Both the position numbers and the translations under genes were made by a program. Under the pieces are notes generated by a model. That model ran no database searches. It was not told the DNA's origin and worked only from the letters and a program-made list of their open reading frames with translations. Source: Croceicoccus sp. Ery15 (GTDB lineage: Bacteria; Pseudomonadota; Alphaproteobacteria; Sphingomonadales; Sphingomonadaceae). Taken from it: 64,000 nucleotides of DNA. The stretch spans positions 1,488,001 to 1,552,000 of the forward strand of contig NZ_CP087588.1 of assembly GCF_020985305.1 (NCBI RefSeq), given 5' to 3'. Shown piece by piece: positions 17,461 through 24,983 of this stretch (within the stretch, counting starts at the first letter, position 1; every line of letters begins with the position of its first letter).

Positions 17461-18456
17461 ATGTCCGTAACCGACATCTTCGCCAGCGAGATATTCGAGT
17501 CAGAAGACGAGCTCGATCAGTTTCTGGGCAATGTCGAATCGCTGATGCGTCAGGGACAGCCCGACGTGGCCGCCACGCTGATCACGGCGCAGCTGATGGA
17601 ACTGAACGACGGACGCCACGATATTGGCAAGCTGGCACAGGCAACACCGGTCGGCTCGGTACGACTGATCGGTTGGGAAACGCTGGACCAGACCTTTAAG
17701 AAAATCGACCGTCCCGATCAGCCGGTAACCGCCATGTCGATCGATATCAGCGCGCCGCTGGTTTTGCCTGCCCCGAATGAGGAAACGGGCAATTTCCGCG
17801 AGCCTGATCTGGAAACGCTATATTTCACCGACAGCGCCTTTGCCTTCAACCGCGCTGGGCGTGAGGAAATCAATCACGGCTATGGCCGCAAGGCGGGCGT
17901 GTGGCGCAGCGCTTTCGAGGAAGCGGGCACCGAAGTGCAGGTCCGCGGCCTTGGCGGCATTTATGGCGAAGTGCTGGCGTATGAACGCAGAAGAGAGCAA
18001 GGCGAACTGACCGAACCCGCCGATTGCGACGCGCTTGTGCTGGGCCATGCGTTTGTCGCCGTGCGCCTGCATCAGGCGATCCGCGCCGTGATCGAGGGCC
18101 GAGGACTGCCCCGTGCAATTACGGTTCTGGTCGGCAGCAACGAAAGCTATCCCTTTTTCGACGCCCCCGCCTTTACCCGCGACGAATATTACGACCTGAT
18201 CGAGGATGGCGAGGACGGTGAGGTCGAGGAATCGAAATTCGCCAGGCTGTCGCTTGCACCCCGACCTGCCGATTACGACCCGGGCAGCATATTCCAGGAC
18301 GATAGCCAGGTCAGCGGCACCAGCCTGCGCCGCCGCATACGCGATGCCACTCCGGTAGAAGAACCGGCGAATGACACCGCCCCTGCGGGCGGCAACAGCA
18401 TCGTGACCAGCCTGTTCGGCAGATTGCGCCGTCGCCATACCGAGCACCACGCCTGA
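17461..18456 (+). CDS. conserved hypothetical protein
   Basis: About 331 residues from ATG 17461; AGGAG is well spaced to this start, while an ATG two codons upstream would be too close. Soluble, acidic, no membrane segment. Notable stretches are ESEDELDQFLGNVESLMRQ (helical, 18-36), VRLIGWETLDQTFKK, TLYFTDSAFAF and HAFVAVRLHQAIRAVIEG. The C-terminal tail is basic (LFGRLRRRHTEHH). I do not recognise a domain; it seems to be a lineage-specific protein of Sphingomonadales. Monocistronic by spacing. Confidence 0.7.
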   Translation: MSVTDIFASEIFESEDELDQFLGNVESLMRQGQPDVAATLITAQLMELNDGRHDIGKLAQATPVGSVRLIGWETLDQTFKKIDRPDQPVTAMSIDISAPLVLPAPNEETGNFREPDLETLYFTDSAFAFNRAGREEINHGYGRKAGVWRSAFEEAGTEVQVRGLGGIYGEVLAYERRREQGELTEPADCDALVLGHAFVAVRLHQAIRAVIEGRGLPRAITVLVGSNESYPFFDAPAFTRDEYYDLIEDGEDGEVEESKFARLSLAPRPADYDPGSIFQDDSQVSGTSLRRRIRDATPVEEPANDTAPAGGNSIVTSLFGRLRRRHTEHHA

Positions 18457-18571
18457 TCCGCCCTTCCGAGTTCGCTTCGTCCGGCCGCCGGAAATATGGC
18501 CAGAAAAAGGGGGATGCCGCCCGCTGCCATGATTGCCAGCGGCCTTCAGGCGGCGTAACCCGCCCGAAGCC

Positions 18572-19786
18572 ATGAAAATTCACGATCTGATCACCACGAC
18601 CGAGGCGCTGGCCGACATCTGCGAGCGGATGGCCACAGCCGATTTTGTCGCCGTCGATACCGAATTTATGCGGGAATCGACCTATTGGCCGCTTCTCTGC
18701 CTTGTCCAGATATCCGACGGGAAAGAGGCTGCGGCCATCGATCCGCTGGCCGACGGCATCGACCTCAAACCCCTGCTCGACCTGCTGACCGAGAATGAGG
18801 AGGTTCTGAAGGTCTTTCACGCGGGCGGGCAGGATGTGGAAATCATCTACAACCTGACCGGCAAGACCCCGCACCCGATCTTCGACACGCAGATCGCGAT
18901 GATGGCGATCAGCCAGTCCGAACAGATCGGCTATTCCAACCTTGTCGACAGCTGGCTGAACATCCAGATCGACAAGGGCGCGCGTTTTACCGACTGGTCG
19001 CGCCGCCCGCTGACCGAACGGCAGATCGAATATGCCATCGGCGACGTCACCTATCTGTCGCGCATCTTCCCCAAGATGCTGAAAAAGCTGATCAAGACGG
19101 GCCGCGGCGAATGGCTGAACCGCGAGATGGACCGCCTCGCCGACCCTGACAATTACGCCACCGATCCCGAGACGCTGTGGCACCGCATCCGCTCGCCCGG
19201 ACGCAATCCGCAGGTTCTGGGCCGGCTCAAGGCGCTGGCCGCATGGCGCGAGACCGAGGCGCAGGACAAGAACATCCCGCGCGGCCGCATCATCCGTGAC
19301 GAGACGCTGGCCGACCTTGCCAGCCATCCGCCCAAGAAACAGGGCGACCTTGCCAAGGTGCGCGGCCTGTCGGGCGGGTGGAAGGACAATGACATCGGCA
19401 AGCGCCTGATGAAGGTGCTGGAAGAGGCCGAGCCGCTGCCCAAGGACGAAATGCCCGAACGCAAAAAGGGCGTGCCGCTGGGCAAGGAAGGCGCTCTGGT
19501 GGCCGACCTGCTGAAATTGCTGCTTAAAATCCGCAGCCGCGAGATCGACGTCGCCTCCCGCCTGATTGCGCGGGCCGACGATCTTGAGGCTTTGGCCGCG
19601 GGCGTTCGCAGGAATCTGGAACTGCTGGAAGGCTGGCGCTTTCAGGAGTTCGGCAAGGACGCGCTCAATCTGGTCGAGGGCAAGCTGGCCTTTGCGGTCG
19701 AAAACGGGCGATTGGTGATGACCCATATCGACGAGATGGAGCCCGACGCAGCCCCCGCCGATCCGGAAACGACAACGGGCGAATAA
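18572..19786 (+). CDS. rnd: ribonuclease D
   Basis: 404 residues. The DEDD exonuclease core is present: Asp29 and Glu31 (VAVDTEFMRE), Asp88 (HAGGQDVEI), Tyr154 and Asp158 (EYAIGDVTYL). An HRDC domain follows at about 205-285 (LGRLKALAAWRETEAQDKNIP). It trims 3' ends of tRNA and other stable RNAs. I chose MKIHDL over an upstream in-frame codon. oxyR follows 10 bp after the stop, so the two are likely transcribed together. Confidence 0.95.
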   Translation: MKIHDLITTTEALADICERMATADFVAVDTEFMRESTYWPLLCLVQISDGKEAAAIDPLADGIDLKPLLDLLTENEEVLKVFHAGGQDVEIIYNLTGKTPHPIFDTQIAMMAISQSEQIGYSNLVDSWLNIQIDKGARFTDWSRRPLTERQIEYAIGDVTYLSRIFPKMLKKLIKTGRGEWLNREMDRLADPDNYATDPETLWHRIRSPGRNPQVLGRLKALAAWRETEAQDKNIPRGRIIRDETLADLASHPPKKQGDLAKVRGLSGGWKDNDIGKRLMKVLEEAEPLPKDEMPERKKGVPLGKEGALVADLLKLLLKIRSREIDVASRLIARADDLEALAAGVRRNLELLEGWRFQEFGKDALNLVEGKLAFAVENGRLVMTHIDEMEPDAAPADPETTTGE

Positions 19787-19796
19787 AGGCACGCGC

Positions 19797-20696
19797 TTGA
19801 AGAACACCTATCTGCCGACCCTAAAGCAGCTGCAATATCTGCTGGCGCTGCATGAAAAGCGCCATTTCGGGCGCGCGGCGGAAAACTGTTACGTTTCGCA
19901 ATCCACCCTGTCGGCCGGTATCCGCGAGCTGGAATCGCTGCTGGGCGTAACCCTGGTCGAACGCACGCGCCGCGTGGTGCGCTTTACCCCGCTGGGCGAG
20001 CGGGTGGTGGAAAAGGCCCATGTCCTGCTGCGCGAGGCGGAGGAACTGGCTGAGCTGGTTCAGTCCGCGGGCAAGCCTTTGTCGGGCGAATTGCGCATGA
20101 GCGTGATCCCCACCATCGCGCCCTTCCTGCTCCCCAAGATACTGCCGCGCCTGCGCAAGGAGCGCCCCAACCTGAAGCTGTTCCTGCGCGAGGAGCCGAG
20201 CGCGGACGCCATCGAATCGCTGCACCACGGGCGCGCCGATTGCGTGCTGCTGGCCCTGCCCTTCGCGACGGGAGAGGTGGATAGCGAGGTGCTGTTCGAC
20301 GACCGCCTGTTCGTCGCCTTTCCCAAGGACGACCCGCGCGATCCGCCCGAAGTGGTCCCTCCGTCGATGATCGACGAGGCGCGGCTGCTCTTGCTGGAAG
20401 ACGGGCATTGCCTGAAAGAGCATGCTCTGGCGGCCTGCAACCGCCCCGAATTGCGGGCGTCCGCCACCATGATCGGCACATCGCTGCATACTCTGGTGCA
20501 GATGGTGGACAACGGGCTTGGCCTGACCATGCTGCCCGAAATGGCGCTGGAAGCGGGCATTCTGGACGGCACAAACGTCGTGGCGCGCCCCCTCAAATCG
20601 AAGAACGCCTCGCGCCAGATCGCCCTTGTCTGGCGGCGCGGTTCGCCGCGTGCGGACGAGTTCCGCCTGCTCGCCAGGGAATTGCGCGAAGGCTAA
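19797..20696 (+). CDS. oxyR: LysR-type hydrogen-peroxide sensor OxyR
   Basis: 299 residues: an N-terminal winged HTH (HFGRAAENCYVSQSTLSAGI, about 23-42) and a LysR effector domain. The redox pair is Cys205 and Cys214 in EDGHCLKEHALAAC, with the same 9-residue spacing as the peroxide-sensing cysteines of E. coli OxyR; TSLHTLVQMV also matches. The start is a TTG at 19797 (LKNTYLPTLKQLQYL), since no ATG or GTG fits. A catalase or peroxidase gene is not adjacent, so its targets lie elsewhere. Confidence 0.88.
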   Translation: MKNTYLPTLKQLQYLLALHEKRHFGRAAENCYVSQSTLSAGIRELESLLGVTLVERTRRVVRFTPLGERVVEKAHVLLREAEELAELVQSAGKPLSGELRMSVIPTIAPFLLPKILPRLRKERPNLKLFLREEPSADAIESLHHGRADCVLLALPFATGEVDSEVLFDDRLFVAFPKDDPRDPPEVVPPSMIDEARLLLLEDGHCLKEHALAACNRPELRASATMIGTSLHTLVQMVDNGLGLTMLPEMALEAGILDGTNVVARPLKSKNASRQIALVWRRGSPRADEFRLLARELREG

Positions 20697-21049
20697 ACGC
20701 CGCGCCCGCGCCATGGGTGACAAAAGTGACACATGTCACCCATCGTGTCCGCCCCTGCAACCCGCACAAATGCGCGGCTTAAGAGCCATAGGGTGCAGGT
20801 TACACCTGCCGGTAAATCTTACGTGTGAAAGAGCCGGTCGCCGCATTTGGCGTGGCGGCGGTGTAGGCTGGCAGGGCGGTGTAGGACAGTGAAATTGTCG
20901 GGTTCGGGCGGGGTTTGAAAGCGGACATGCAGCTTTGCGGGATTTTTGTCTGAAAGCGGATTGTTGGCAAACGACCGATTGCAGAGGATGAAGCGGAAAA
21001 GTAAAAGTGGCGCCATCGAAACGGGACATGGGAGGTGGGGAGTAGGATT
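20697..21049. promoter_or_regulatory. intergenic region with a 10-bp inverted repeat
   Basis: About 350 bp without a gene. Right after oxyR, ATGGGTGACA (20713-20722) and its exact complement (20734-20743) flank an 11-nt spacer that contains another GTGACA. It may be a terminator hairpin or an operator. The rest, up to the GGAGGTGGGG before the next gene, becomes less GC-rich and shows nothing else I can name. Confidence 0.45.
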
Positions 21050-21466
21050 ATGATCCCGCAAGCGCTCACCGAAGCCTGCGAGCGAAACAAATTCGTCTGG
21101 CATCGGGAATCCTCACAAGATGTCGATTTCGCGTTCGATGATCTAATGATCGAGCAGCAGGGAGAGTTCTGGCAGTTCAGTCGAGTGTATTGCCTTCAAT
21201 TCGTCTCTGAAACTTTGCCATTTGAAATGGCAGACTTCCTTGAAGACGATGGTCAGATTTCTGACCTTGTTGAATACGCGCATCGGGAGCTTCAAATACC
21301 GAACGATCTGATCCCGATTTCAACCTATGAAGCCGAGTCGCTTTATTGCGTCCGTCCTGGCACCAGCCAGCTTGTGCTATTGACACCAAGTAAAGGCGGC
21401 GAGGCATGGGACGAGCAAGAAATCAGCAGCAGCTTCTTCACGTTCATGCTTGAGCACCTTCGATGA
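21050..21466 (+). CDS. hypothetical protein, SMI1/KNR4- or immunity-like
   Basis: 138 residues, acidic, no membrane segment. The order of strands and helices, with FDDLMIEQQGEFWQF, IPNDLIPISTYEAESLYCV and QLVLLTPSKGGEAWDE, recalls SMI1/KNR4-type immunity proteins, but this is a weak resemblance and was not searched. Codon use is less GC-rich than the neighbours, suggesting transfer. The start at 21050 follows GGAGGTGGGG. Its 3' end is close to or overlaps the next gene, depending on which start that uses. Confidence 0.5.
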   Translation: MIPQALTEACERNKFVWHRESSQDVDFAFDDLMIEQQGEFWQFSRVYCLQFVSETLPFEMADFLEDDGQISDLVEYAHRELQIPNDLIPISTYEAESLYCVRPGTSQLVLLTPSKGGEAWDEQEISSSFFTFMLEHLR

Positions 21467-21479
21467 TCGGCCAGCCGAT

Positions 21480-21845
21480 ATGACGGACAAAACCGGCGAA
21501 ATTCGTGCGATTATCGAAGAGGTGCTGGACGACAGCCGTCGGTGCGAAGAAGTTGCGACGGTCGTCGGAAAGCGTATGCGCGAAGCCGGGATACCTGTCG
21601 ATCGGGTGTTCATTAGCACCCGTTTTCAAGATGGTATCTCCAGCGACATATTCCTTGGCGATTCAGCCGACATCGCAAGTTTTGAAGTGGATGCGCGGAC
21701 ACTCGGTTGCGCGATAATCTTTGAGGAAATGGTCAGGGAATTCGAGGAAAGGGGCCGGAAGCCCGTCACCATCGAGATAAAGAGCTTTAAAGAAATCGCG
21801 GAGAAATATGGCGGGAGCTATGATCGGTACCTCACGTCGAACTGA
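21480..21845 (+). CDS. hypothetical protein, partner of the preceding gene
   Basis: About 121 residues from ATG 21480 (MTDKTGEIRAIIEEV); an ATG 30 bp earlier would overlap the previous gene by 17 bp. It has helical and alternating charged segments (VREFEERGRKPVTIEIKSFKEIAEKYGG). No domain is recognised. It shares the lower G+C of its partner and is probably co-transcribed. No toxin gene is seen next to the pair, so an orphan immunity role is only a guess. Confidence 0.5.
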   Translation: MTDKTGEIRAIIEEVLDDSRRCEEVATVVGKRMREAGIPVDRVFISTRFQDGISSDIFLGDSADIASFEVDARTLGCAIIFEEMVREFEERGRKPVTIEIKSFKEIAEKYGGSYDRYLTSN

Positions 21846-22008
21846 TTGCAGTCAAACGCCTGCCAACCATCCCGTTCCGCTCATTCGTTCTCTGGAGAGG
21901 CATGCCTGAAAGCAGCCCAGGCCGCGGCAAATCGGCAGCCGTGGTCTCGAACAGCGCGCTGCGGACCCGCTCCGCTTGCCAGCCGCCGGCCGGTGCGCCG
22001 CCTCTGGC

Positions 22009-22049
22009 GCGTTAAGGCTCCGCCCGCTGCGCGATGCTCGCCTTAACGC
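22009..22049. terminator. hairpin after rimM
   Basis: Arms GCGTTAAGGC (22009-22018) and GCCTTAACGC (22040-22049) are exact complements, with a GC-rich 21-nt loop. The hairpin lies 10 bp beyond the rimM stop on the minus strand and would end the ffh-rpsP-rimM transcript. It has no long T-run. Confidence 0.5.
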
Positions 22050-22058
22050 TCGGGCGGC

Positions 22059-22583
22059 TTACTCGGCAAAATCCGCCGAAATCACAATCCGCGCCGCATC
22101 CCATTCGGGCACCGCTTCGGGCCGCATCGGCACCATGAAGCGTTTGGGCTTCTCGCCTTCCGCCGCGGGGCATTCGATTTCGATGACGTCGCCTGCGCCG
22201 TAATTGTCGACGGCGATCACCGTGCCCAGCGCTTCGCCATTGTCGGACACGGCAGGCAGGCCCAGCAGGTCGGCGTGGTAATATTCGCCCTCTTCCAAGG
22301 GCGGCAGTTCTTCGCGCGCAACGGTCAGCACCATGCCGCGCAGCGCCTCGGCCCCGTTGCGATTGTCGATGCCGGCCAGTTTCAGGATCGCCCCGCCCTT
22401 GCCGTCATCGCGCAGTTTCTTCGCGCTGACCTCGCGGCTCTCACCAGACGCCTCGCGCAAAAGCGTGAAGGCGCGGAACCGCGATAGCGATTCCACGCCT
22501 TCCCCGAACAGTTTCAGCCGGATCTCGCCATTCACCCCATGCGCGCCGGTAATAGCAGCGAGCACGATACGATCGGCAGTCAT
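22059..22583 (-). CDS. rimM: ribosome maturation factor RimM
   Basis: 174 residues. The N-terminal RimM domain starts ADRIVLAAITGAHGVNGEIRLK (GAHGVNGE is the family hallmark). The PRC-barrel half contains EGEYYHADLLGLPAV and YGAGDVIEIE. It helps 16S rRNA processing and 30S assembly by binding S19. It is 20 bp after rpsP. In most relatives trmD and rplS follow; here they do not. Confidence 0.95.
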   Translation of the reverse strand: MTADRIVLAAITGAHGVNGEIRLKLFGEGVESLSRFRAFTLLREASGESREVSAKKLRDDGKGGAILKLAGIDNRNGAEALRGMVLTVAREELPPLEEGEYYHADLLGLPAVSDNGEALGTVIAVDNYGAGDVIEIECPAAEGEKPKRFMVPMRPEAVPEWDAARIVISADFAE

Positions 22584-22603
22584 CGATCCGGCCTTTACCG
22601 CAA

Positions 22604-23068
22604 TTACTCTTCGGTCGCTGCTTCTTCAGCAGGCGCTTCTTCGGCCGGAGCTTCGGCAGCAGCCTCTTCAGCCGGTGCTTCTGCGGGCTTGCTGGCTTCT
22701 TCCTCGGCAGCCTTCTTGGCTTCCTCGGCTTCGCGGGCCTTCTCGGCCTTTTCCTCGGCGCGTTCCTTGGCCTTTTCGCCCGGTTCGGCCTTCTTCGGGT
22801 TGTTGCGGGCCGCACGCTCAAGAATGCCGGCAGCATCGAGGAAGCGGGCAACGCGGTCGGTCGGCTGCGCGCCGACGCCCAGCCAGTAACGCACGCGGTC
22901 TTCGATCAGCTTGACGCGGTCTTCCGAATCCTTGGGGAGGACGGGGTTATAGGTGCCGACCTGCTCCAGATACTTACCGTCGCGGGGTGCGCGGCTGTCG
23001 GCCACGACGACGCGGTAATAAGGACGCTTTTTCGCGCCACCGCGCGACAGACGGATTGCAATTGCCAT
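22604..23068 (-). CDS. rpsP: 30S ribosomal protein S16
   Basis: 154 residues, almost twice the usual length. The S16 fold occupies residues 1-80 ([20 protein letters not shown] at the start). The rest is a long charged Ala/Glu/Lys/Pro tail ([18 protein letters not shown] and AEAPAEEA repeats), a lineage feature known for some alphaproteobacteria. It is part of the ffh-rpsP-rimM operon. The tail probably lies on the ribosome surface; its role is unknown. Confidence 0.96.
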   Translation of the reverse strand: MAIAIRLSRGGAKKRPYYRVVVADSRAPRDGKYLEQVGTYNPVLPKDSEDRVKLIEDRVRYWLGVGAQPTDRVARFLDAAGILERAARNNPKKAEPGEKAKERAEEKAEKAREAEEAKKAAEEEASKPAEAPAEEAAAEAPAEEAPAEEAATEE

Positions 23069-23114
23069 TTCAAATACCTTTCAAACAAATCACAAATTGG
23101 AAAAATTCACGAAA

Positions 23115-24596
23115 TCATTTCTTTTTCAGCAGGTTCTGCAGCTCGGGCGGGATATCGCCGCCGCCCGGAAGGCCCGGCATGCCGCCCCCCATTCCGCCGC
23201 CGCCACCAAGGCCCGGCATGGCGGCACCCAGACCGCCTTTTCCGAACAGCTGGCCAAGGCCCTTCAGCCCGCCCATCTTCTTGATCTGCTTCATGGCTTT
23301 CGCCATTTCCTGATGCATTTTCAGAAGCTTGTTCACGTCCTGCACCTGCGTGCCCGAACCGGCCGCGATGCGTTTCTTGCGCCTGGCGTTCAGCAGTTGC
23401 GGCTTCTCGCGCTCTTTGGGCGTCATCGACCCGATGATCGCGTCCATGTGCAGCAGCACCTTGTCGTCCATGCCCGACTGCGCCATCGCCGCCTTGGCCT
23501 TTTTCATGCCCGGCAGCATGCCCGCGATCGCGCCGATACCGCCCATGTTCGACATCTGCTGCAATTGCATGCGCAGATCGTTCATGTCGAATTCGCCCTT
23601 GGCCATGCGCTTGGCAAGGCGTTCGGCGTCTTCTTCCTTGACGGCGGTCGCGGCCTTTTCGACCATCGACACGATATCGCCCATGCCAAGGATGCGATTG
23701 GCCACGCGCGAGGGGTGGAACACCTCGATCGCGTCCAGCTTTTCGCCGGTGCCCGCGAACTTGATCGGCTTGCCGGTAACCGCGCGCATCGACAGCGCCG
23801 CGCCGCCGCGCGCATCGCCGTCCATGCGGGTCAGCACCACGCCGGTCAGCGGAACCTCTCCGGTAAAGGACTGGGCGACGTTCACCGCGTCCTGACCCGT
23901 CAGCGAGTCGACGACCAGCAGCACTTCGCGCGGGGTCGATACGGCGGCGACCGCCTTCATCTCGGCCATCAGCGCTTCGTCGACATGCAGGCGGCCCGCG
24001 GTGTCGAGCATCAGCACGTCGAAGCTTTGCAATCTCGCCGCCGAAATCGCGCGGGTTGCGATTTCCACCGGCTGTTGCCCCGCGATGATCGGCAGCGTCG
24101 CCACGCCCGCCTGCTCGCCCAGAACGGCCAGCTGGTCCTGCGCCGCCGGACGATTGACGTCGAGCGAGGCCATCATGACCTTCTTGCCCTCGGTCTCTTT
24201 CAGGCGGCGGGCGATCTTGGCGGTGCTGGTGGTCTTGCCCGAACCCTGCAGGCCGACCATCATGATCACGACCGGCGGTTTGGCATCCAGATCCAGTTTC
24301 GCCGCTTCGGGGCTGCCGCCCTGTTCGGGATCGCCGCCCAGCATTTCGACCAGCGCGTCATTGACGATCTTGACGACCTGCTGCCCCGGCGTGACCGAGC
24401 GGAGCACTTCCTGCCCGATCGCGCGGTCGGTAACCGTATCGATAAAGCGGCGCACCACGGGAAGCGCGACATCGGCCTCAAGCAGAGCGATCCGCACTTC
24501 GCGCATGGCGGTGCGGACGTCGTCTTCCTTCAGCGCGCCGCGACCGCGCAGCGAATCGAATACATTGCCGAGCCGGTCGGACAGTGCATCAAACAT
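23115..24596 (-). CDS. ffh: signal recognition particle protein Ffh (SRP54)
   Basis: 493 residues. The N domain (1-90) is followed by the G domain with GLQGSGKTTS (115-124) and DTAGRLHVDE, then a Met-rich M domain (RLAKRMAKGEFDMNDL onward). The C-terminus is Gly/Met/Pro-rich. With 4.5S RNA it binds signal sequences and docks with FtsY, whose gene is about 4 kb to the right in this window. Confidence 0.97.
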   Translation of the reverse strand: MFDALSDRLGNVFDSLRGRGALKEDDVRTAMREVRIALLEADVALPVVRRFIDTVTDRAIGQEVLRSVTPGQQVVKIVNDALVEMLGGDPEQGGSPEAAKLDLDAKPPVVIMMVGLQGSGKTTSTAKIARRLKETEGKKVMMASLDVNRPAAQDQLAVLGEQAGVATLPIIAGQQPVEIATRAISAARLQSFDVLMLDTAGRLHVDEALMAEMKAVAAVSTPREVLLVVDSLTGQDAVNVAQSFTGEVPLTGVVLTRMDGDARGGAALSMRAVTGKPIKFAGTGEKLDAIEVFHPSRVANRILGMGDIVSMVEKAATAVKEEDAERLAKRMAKGEFDMNDLRMQLQQMSNMGGIGAIAGMLPGMKKAKAAMAQSGMDDKVLLHMDAIIGSMTPKEREKPQLLNARRKKRIAAGSGTQVQDVNKLLKMHQEMAKAMKQIKKMGGLKGLGQLFGKGGLGAAMPGLGGGGGMGGGMPGLPGGGDIPPELQNLLKKK

Positions 24597-24983
24597 GGGT
24601 CACCTCCGGCGTGTCCGCCGCTTCTCCTGTTATGCCTGCCGCGAAAACCGCCGCAAACCGTTCAAAACCGGCGCAAAACGCCGAAAACGCCGGTGGGCGA
24701 AACCTCGCCGACCAGCGTGTATGTCAATGCGTGCGGCGCCATGGGAACCGCCCTTGTGCATGATCCCGTTCGCGGCAGGCCGATGGCCTTTCCCGTCCGG
24801 TTCGGTGCGCCCCATACATCGGCCCTTCCCTGCTGGCAAGCGCAAGCACTGTTTCGGCTTTGGTCCGGCGCAATGGCTGCGGACAACAATAACTGCCGTT
24901 TAACCTCTTTTTTAGGGTCTGGCGGCTATTGCCACCGTTCAGGCGCCGGAATCGCGCCAAGGGCCGTGGAGCAGATATTTGCG
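24597..24983. promoter_or_regulatory. divergent promoter region ffh / GGDEF-EAL gene
   Basis: About 390 bp with no gene. It contains a T-rich stretch (CTCTTTTTTAGGG near 24905) and a nearby AT-richer segment that may form the promoter of the rightward gene. Long open frames cross it on the plus strand but lack coding character. Confidence 0.4.

Noticed and set aside
18311..19807. 498-codon minus-strand frame opposite rnd
   Set aside because: Antisense to a clear ribonuclease D with intact catalytic residues; composition is that of a shadow frame.
23097..24983. Plus-strand open frame running through ffh into the GGDEF-EAL gene (1192 codons in total)
   Set aside because: It is antisense to ffh and made of His/Arg/Gln-rich sequence typical of a shadow frame in high-GC DNA. 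Only the part from 24984 codes for a protein with domains.
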